Assembly (NCBI GenBank): GCA_031270755.1
Contig: JAISWV010000205.1
Location: 1-7,813 of the forward strand
Direction of reading: 5' to 3'
Origin: Synergistaceae bacterium
GTDB lineage: Bacteria > Synergistota > Synergistia > Synergistales > Aminobacteriaceae
DNA length: 7,813 nt
The notes under the pieces were generated by a model. It was not told the origin of the DNA, searched no databases, and worked only from the letters and a program-made list of their open reading frames with translations. Positions 4,797 through 7,813 of this stretch are shown here, one piece after another (the first letter of the stretch is position 1; every line of letters starts with the position of its first letter). The position numbers were made by a program, and so were the translations under genes.

Positions 4797-5839
4797 CTCT
4801 TAAAACCTTGCTTGCCGAGCGCCTTCAGCGCGGCATCACTCTGGTGGAACACCCGTACCGCGCCATCGCATCGGAGTTGGGATGTGACGAAGCGATGGTG
4901 CTGACTTTGACGAACGAGCTGATGCGCGAGGGGTATATCCGGTCCTTCGGGGCGTTCATCGACTTCGAACGATTGGGCTACGACAGTATTCTCTGCGGCA
5001 TTGCCGTTCCCGAGGAACATATTTCCTCCGTGGGCTCTGCGCTGAACGAACGGCGGGAGGTGACCCACAACTACCTTCGCGGACATTCGATCAATATGTG
5101 GTTCACGGCGCTCTTGCCGAAGGCGGGCGATAGTGGAGCGAACGAGCGGGACCGCTTCTTTGGGGAGACTCTGCGCACCTGCGAGTTCCCTTTCATCGCG
5201 GCGGCGACGGTGGCCCGCCTGAAATTGCGGCCGAACTTCCGCTTTTCCCGCGACGAGTACTCGGAGCCCTCTTTCGAAGAAAACCCGGCGGCCTCCCTGG
5301 AAGACGACATTCTGGATTGCAGGAGCGACGGCAGGGGCCCGGGTGCGGAGCCCTTGAACGCGGAGTCTCTGACGGCGCTGACTTTGCTGCAGAGAAACTT
5401 TCCCGTCGTGCCGGAGCCCTTCGAGCTCGCCGCCCGCAAACTGGAGCGGTCGGTTCCTCAGTTGTTGAAGAGGCTGCGGGTCCTCGAAGAAGCCCGTATT
5501 TTACGGCGGATCGGCGCGTCGCTGCACCATCGCCGCATGGGCTACAACGCCAACGCCCTTGTGGCGTGGACCGTCAACAACGACAACACGTTGGACGACG
5601 TCATAGACGCCGGGAAGCGTGCGGCGTTTTTTCCGTGGGTGAGTCACTGTTACGTTCGCAGAACCATCGAAAACACCGCGCGTCATACGTGGACTCACAC
5701 TCTTTACACGATGCTGCACGCCTCCAACGAATCGTCGCTCTCCGAACAAATTCGCGCCATGAGAGACGTGCTCGTGCCCCGCGACGTCACGATATTGCCG
5801 ACACTGCAGGAATTGAAAAAAACGCGCTATTTTTTATAG
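4793..5839 (+). CDS. ahbAB: Fused siroheme decarboxylase, AhbA-AhbB in one polypeptide
   Basis: Siroheme decarboxylase removes the C12 and C18 acetate carboxyls from siroheme. It usually consists of two separate Lrp/AsnC-like proteins, AhbA and AhbB, of about 150-180 residues each. Here 348 residues hold both. The first half (about 1-150) has a winged-helix start (AIASELGCDEAMVLTLTNEL), RSFGAFIDFERLGY, and THNYLRGHSINMWFT (91-105). A polar linker (about 155-190) follows. The second half (about 190-348) has LLQRNFPVVPEPFELAARKL (199-218), LRRIGASLHHRRMGYNANA (237-255), SHCYVRR (284-290) and WTHTLYTMLHA (300-310). These are the recurring blocks of the AhbA/AhbB and NirD/L/G/H family. The winged-helix folds are catalytic scaffolds in this family, not necessarily DNA-binding. 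ATG 4793 overlaps the radical SAM stop (ATGA), implying coupled translation; upstream open frame to 4250 is shadow. Fused NirDL proteins are known in denitrifiers, but no heme d1 gene is visible here. Confidence 0.92.
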   Translation: MTLKTLLAERLQRGITLVEHPYRAIASELGCDEAMVLTLTNELMREGYIRSFGAFIDFERLGYDSILCGIAVPEEHISSVGSALNERREVTHNYLRGHSINMWFTALLPKAGDSGANERDRFFGETLRTCEFPFIAAATVARLKLRPNFRFSRDEYSEPSFEENPAASLEDDILDCRSDGRGPGAEPLNAESLTALTLLQRNFPVVPEPFELAARKLERSVPQLLKRLRVLEEARILRRIGASLHHRRMGYNANALVAWTVNNDNTLDDVIDAGKRAAFFPWVSHCYVRRTIENTARHTWTHTLYTMLHASNESSLSEQIRAMRDVLVPRDVTILPTLQELKKTRYFL

Positions 5840-5842
5840 CGT
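5824..5842 (+). terminator. Short hairpin at the stop codon of the heme operon (weak)
   Basis: CGCTAT (5825-5830) pairs with ATAGCG (5836-5841) around five T residues, extended by a G-T pair. It overlaps the TAG stop (5837-5839) and is followed by GC-rich bases and two GGAATTTTT tracts (about 5854-5873). It could contribute to termination, but the T runs are too far away for a classic intrinsic terminator. Confidence 0.25.
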
Positions 5843-5899
5843 CCCGCGGTTTTGGAATTTTTGGAATTTTTTTCGCCTCTCCCATTCCAGCGAAAGATA

Positions 5900-5908
5900 T
5901 GGTATATT
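5900..5908 (+). promoter_or_regulatory. Extended -10 promoter element of the tRNA-Arg gene
   Basis: TGGTATATT reads as TGN followed by a five-of-six -10 hexamer, 24 bases before the mature tRNA 5' end. No good -35 hexamer is seen, which is common for extended -10 promoters. The position suits a short tRNA leader. Confidence 0.5.
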
Positions 5909-5932
5909 TTGTCAAGGTCTTCCCGAAGATGC

Positions 5933-6008
5933 GCGCCTGTAGCTCAGTGGATAGAGTGACGGCCTCCGGAGCCGTAGGCCGGGCGTTCGAATCGCCCCAG
6001 GCGCGCCA
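5933..6008 (+). tRNA. tRNA-Arg (anticodon CCG), 3' CCA encoded
   Basis: The 76 bases fold into a full cloverleaf. The acceptor stem is GCGCCTG (5933-5939) with CAGGCGC (5998-6004). The D arm is GCTC with GAGT, closing with one G-U pair. The anticodon stem is ACGGC (5959-5963) with GCCGT (5971-5975) and loop CTCCGGA, placing anticodon CCG at 5966-5968, which reads CGG arginine codons. A five-base variable loop is followed by the T arm GGGCG-TTCGAAT-CGCCC (5981-5997). Discriminator G6005 is followed by genome-encoded CCA (6006-6008). It stands alone between the heme module and the protease gene, with no integrase or repeated 3' end next to it. Confidence 0.97.
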
Positions 6009-6034
6009 GTTGAATTGAATTTGGAGCCGGTATC

Positions 6035-6051
6035 TCGATGAGGGTCATCGA
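6035..6051 (+). other. Perfect 7-bp hairpin just downstream of tRNA-Arg
   Basis: TCGATGA (6035-6041), a GGG loop, and TCATCGA (6045-6051) form a compact perfect inverted repeat 27 bases past the tRNA CCA. It could be the tRNA transcript's 3' structure or an operator for the protease promoter 42 bases further on. It is followed by an A-rich stretch rather than T residues, so it is not a standard intrinsic terminator on this strand. Confidence 0.5.
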
Positions 6052-6092
6052 AACAAACGTTCCCAAAGATAAACAAACCCCTACAATAAATA

Positions 6093-6101
6093 TGCTATAG
6101 T
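6093..6101 (+). promoter_or_regulatory. Extended -10 promoter element of the subtilase gene
   Basis: TGCTATAGT combines the TGN extension with a five-of-six -10 hexamer (TATAGT, 6096-6101), about 59 bases before the protease ATG. No recognisable -35 lies upstream in an A/C-rich stretch. The same extended form occurs before the tRNA gene. Confidence 0.5.
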
Positions 6102-6146
6102 AAAAAAATTCGCAACCGCGTCTTATTGCTGGAATTTCCTAGACAG

Positions 6147-6152
6147 AGGAGG
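6147..6152 (+). promoter_or_regulatory. Shine-Dalgarno site deciding the protease start
   Basis: AGGAGG is a perfect ribosome-binding sequence seven bases before ATG 6160. A second ATG at 6156 is in another frame and only three bases away from the site, and its frame has no signal peptide or protease similarity, so 6160 is the real start. Confidence 0.85.
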
Positions 6153-6159
6153 AATATGC

Positions 6160-7813
6160 ATGAGTGCAACAAAACGTTCGGGACCATTTTCCGGTCCGCT
6201 TTCCGCGGTAGTGTCTTTCGTTGCGGCGGCGTTGGCTGTAACAGCGTTCGCTGCAACAGCGTTCACTGTAACGGTGCCTGCCATGCCGGCATTCGCCGCC
6301 GCTCCATCGAGCACGGCGCAGCCACCAAACCCATCAAAAACGCAGTATGTGGAGGGCGAGGTTCTGGTTCTGCTGAAGAACAACACGCTGGAGAAGAAGC
6401 TGACCGCGCGGTCGGTGGAGAGCGGAGGCGGGAAAATCTACGCCAGCGGCGTCGCCGCCAAAGCGGGGGCCAAGCTGGAGGCGACCTATGGCGCTCTTTC
6501 GGCCCAATCCGGGAAGATCTTCGCCATGATGAAGTCCGACGTCAAAACGACGGAAGAGCTCATCGCCGAGCTCGAAAAGGACCCCAACGTCCTCTCGGCC
6601 GCCCCCAACTACATCGTCTACGCGATGGACACGGAACCCAACGACCCCAGTTACAGCGCGCTCTGGGGTATGCCGAAAATCAACGCCCCCGCCGCCTGGG
6701 ACAAGACGACGGGCAACCACGATATTTACGTCGGAGTGCTGGATACGGGCGTAGACTACAACCACCCGGACTTGGGGGACAACATGGCCGCCAACTGGGG
6801 TTGGAACTTCACGGGAGTCGATTCGGCGGACTTCATGGACAGAGCGGGGCATGGCACCCACGTGGCCGGGACCATCGGCGCGGTGGGCGACAACGGAAAG
6901 GGCGTCGCCGGAGTCAACTGGACCACAAGCGTCATTCCGATAAAAGTTCTGGGGGACGGGGGTTCCGGGACTTCGGGAATGATCATCAATGGGATCAATA
7001 AAATCACCCAATACCTGACGGAAAACCCCACGATGCACATCGCCGCGATCAATTTGTCCCTGGGAGGCTGGGGGAGCGCGACTCCGCAGCAGATGAAGAG
7101 CAGCTCGTACTGGGAGGCTTTCAAAACCCTGAGCGACACAAATAGGACGGTTATCGCCGTGGCCGCCGGGAACGATCACCGCGAGGTCGGGAAGCCCAAC
7201 CCCAACCAGGAAAACGATGATGACATTCCTGTGGGTCTCTACGTCTATCCCGCGTCCTTCATCGACATCGACAACATGATCGTCGTTGGGGCAATCGACA
7301 ACAATAACAACGCCGCCGCGTTCACGAACTGGAGCGAGACCTTCGTCGGCCTGGTGGCTCCCGGAGTCGGCATTCGGAGCACAATTCCCAATCAAAACTA
7401 CAGCAATTACAACGGCACCTCCATGGCGACGCCTCACGTGGCCGGAGCCGTGGCGTTGTTGGCCTCCTACCGGCCGGACCTGACGGCGTCCGAGCTGAAG
7501 GAGCTGCTGCTGACAACCGCGAACCCGGCCATCAACCCCGTATTGAACAATAGCTACAACACAGAGAACCAAAAAGTCTCCCGTTACGGTCTCCTGGATA
7601 TCGGCGCGGCCATCGAGGCGGCCACCATCGCCTCCCCGATTCTCGTGACGAGCATTTCCATCGACCCAGCAACGCCGGGGCCGCTTTATACCAACGACGA
7701 ATCTCAAAAAACGGTCGCCCTCACGGCAACAATCCTTCCCGAGGACGCCTCGATCAAAACGGTGAATTGGACCACCGACGATCCTTCCGTCGCCACCGTC
7801 GGCCTGTACACAG
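6160..7813 (+). CDS. Exported subtilisin-like serine protease with BIG2-type Ig-like domain (3' truncated by window)
   Basis: At least 551 codons of an S8-family protease are present and the frame is open at the right edge. Residues 1-46 form a long signal peptide ending at PAFA, with likely cleavage after residue 46. A propeptide-like region follows (about 57-160; YVEGEVLVLLK, then EELIAELEKDPNVLSAAPNY), as in fervidolysin-type proteases where it chaperones folding and is cleaved off. The catalytic domain is complete: Asp195 in GVLDTGVDYNHPDL, His231 in GHGTHVAGT, oxyanion Asn338 in AAGND, and Ser421 in NGTSMATPHVAGA. From about residue 494 the sequence (TSISIDPATP, then VALTATILPEDA and VNWTTDDPSVATV) resembles a bacterial Ig-like BIG2 domain, implying surface or extracellular placement with more repeats beyond the edge. 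The likely role is extracellular protein degradation in a peptide-using organism; substrate is unknown. It has its own promoter and ribosome site. Confidence 0.96.
   Translation, partial: MSATKRSGPFSGPLSAVVSFVAAALAVTAFAATAFTVTVPAMPAFAAAPSSTAQPPNPSKTQYVEGEVLVLLKNNTLEKKLTARSVESGGGKIYASGVAAKAGAKLEATYGALSAQSGKIFAMMKSDVKTTEELIAELEKDPNVLSAAPNYIVYAMDTEPNDPSYSALWGMPKINAPAAWDKTTGNHDIYVGVLDTGVDYNHPDLGDNMAANWGWNFTGVDSADFMDRAGHGTHVAGTIGAVGDNGKGVAGVNWTTSVIPIKVLGDGGSGTSGMIINGINKITQYLTENPTMHIAAINLSLGGWGSATPQQMKSSSYWEAFKTLSDTNRTVIAVAAGNDHREVGKPNPNQENDDDIPVGLYVYPASFIDIDNMIVVGAIDNNNNAAAFTNWSETFVGLVAPGVGIRSTIPNQNYSNYNGTSMATPHVAGAVALLASYRPDLTASELKELLLTTANPAINPVLNNSYNTENQKVSRYGLLDIGAAIEAATIASPILVTSISIDPATPGPLYTNDESQKTVALTATILPEDASIKTVNWTTDDPSVATVGLYT
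6235..6279 (+). repeat. 15-bp tandem repeat within the protease signal peptide
   Basis: GCTGTAACAGCGTTC (6235-6249) is followed by GCTGCAACAGCGTTC (6250-6264), one base different, and by a diverged third copy (6265-6279). The unit is in frame, encoding AVTAF, AATAF and TVTVP at residues 26-40. It lengthens the hydrophobic core of the signal peptide in five-residue steps, probably by past duplication. Confidence 0.75.

Noticed and set aside
5933..6008. tRNA-Arg as an integration (att) site
   Set aside because: No integrase, phage gene or second copy of the tRNA 3' end is present in the window.
6126..7001. Plus-strand frame starting before the protease with ATG 6156
   Set aside because: The AGGAGG spacing favours ATG 6160, and only that frame gives the signal peptide and the complete catalytic triad.
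6334..7707. Long antisense open frame of 457 codons opposite the protease gene
   Set aside because: It is entirely opposite the intact subtilase catalytic domain, and its translation is rich in Arg, Gly, Val and Asp without a recognisable domain. It is a codon-bias shadow.
1..7813. CRISPR array or defence system
   Set aside because: No regularly spaced direct repeats with unique spacers and no nuclease, helicase or toxin-antitoxin pair are visible; all repeats found are short tandem units.

Overview
The window is a chromosomal segment from a moderately GC-rich bacterium with short intergenic gaps and several TTG starts. Three features together suggest an anaerobe: a NikR-type nickel regulator, the siroheme-dependent (Ahb-type) heme module, and a surface subtilase carrying a bacterial Ig-like (BIG2) domain. 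I think of Synergistota first, with sulfate-reducer-like lineages as the alternative. This taxonomic guess is inference from gene content and cannot be proved from this window.

Left part (1-1929, all + strand). The 3' end of a DnaJ/CbpA-type chaperone gene touches an EamA/DMT-type transporter gene. The transporter is broken: its two halves lie in different frames and a middle block of transmembrane segments is missing. Next come an unrecognised small membrane protein with a serine-rich microsatellite tract, and then nikR, preceded by four tandem heptamers that create two TATAAT hexamers.

Middle part (1930-3650). A 186-base convergent gap holds a GC-rich repeat structure and a long hairpin. 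Beyond it two minus-strand genes, encoding a HIT-family Ap4A phosphorylase/hydrolase-like protein and an IMPACT/YigZ-family protein, probably form an operon. A roughly 340-base AT-rich divergent region follows, with a promoter candidate and a perfect 14-bp tandem repeat in the leader of the next gene.

Right part (3651-7813, + strand). A radical SAM protein of the AhbC/NirJ type overlaps by 4 bases a single gene in which the two Lrp/AsnC-like siroheme decarboxylase subunits (AhbA and AhbB) are fused. Together they would convert siroheme to 12,18-didecarboxysiroheme and then toward Fe-coproporphyrin III. The final AhbD step and the siroheme synthesis genes are not in view. A tRNA-Arg(CCG) gene with encoded CCA follows, then an exported subtilisin-like protease with intact catalytic residues, whose gene runs off the right edge inside a BIG2-like domain.

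I see no CRISPR array, transposase, phage gene or convincing wholly new system. The points most worth attention are the fused siroheme decarboxylase next to a single radical SAM enzyme, the decayed transporter, and several small tandem repeats placed at regulatory or protein-altering positions.
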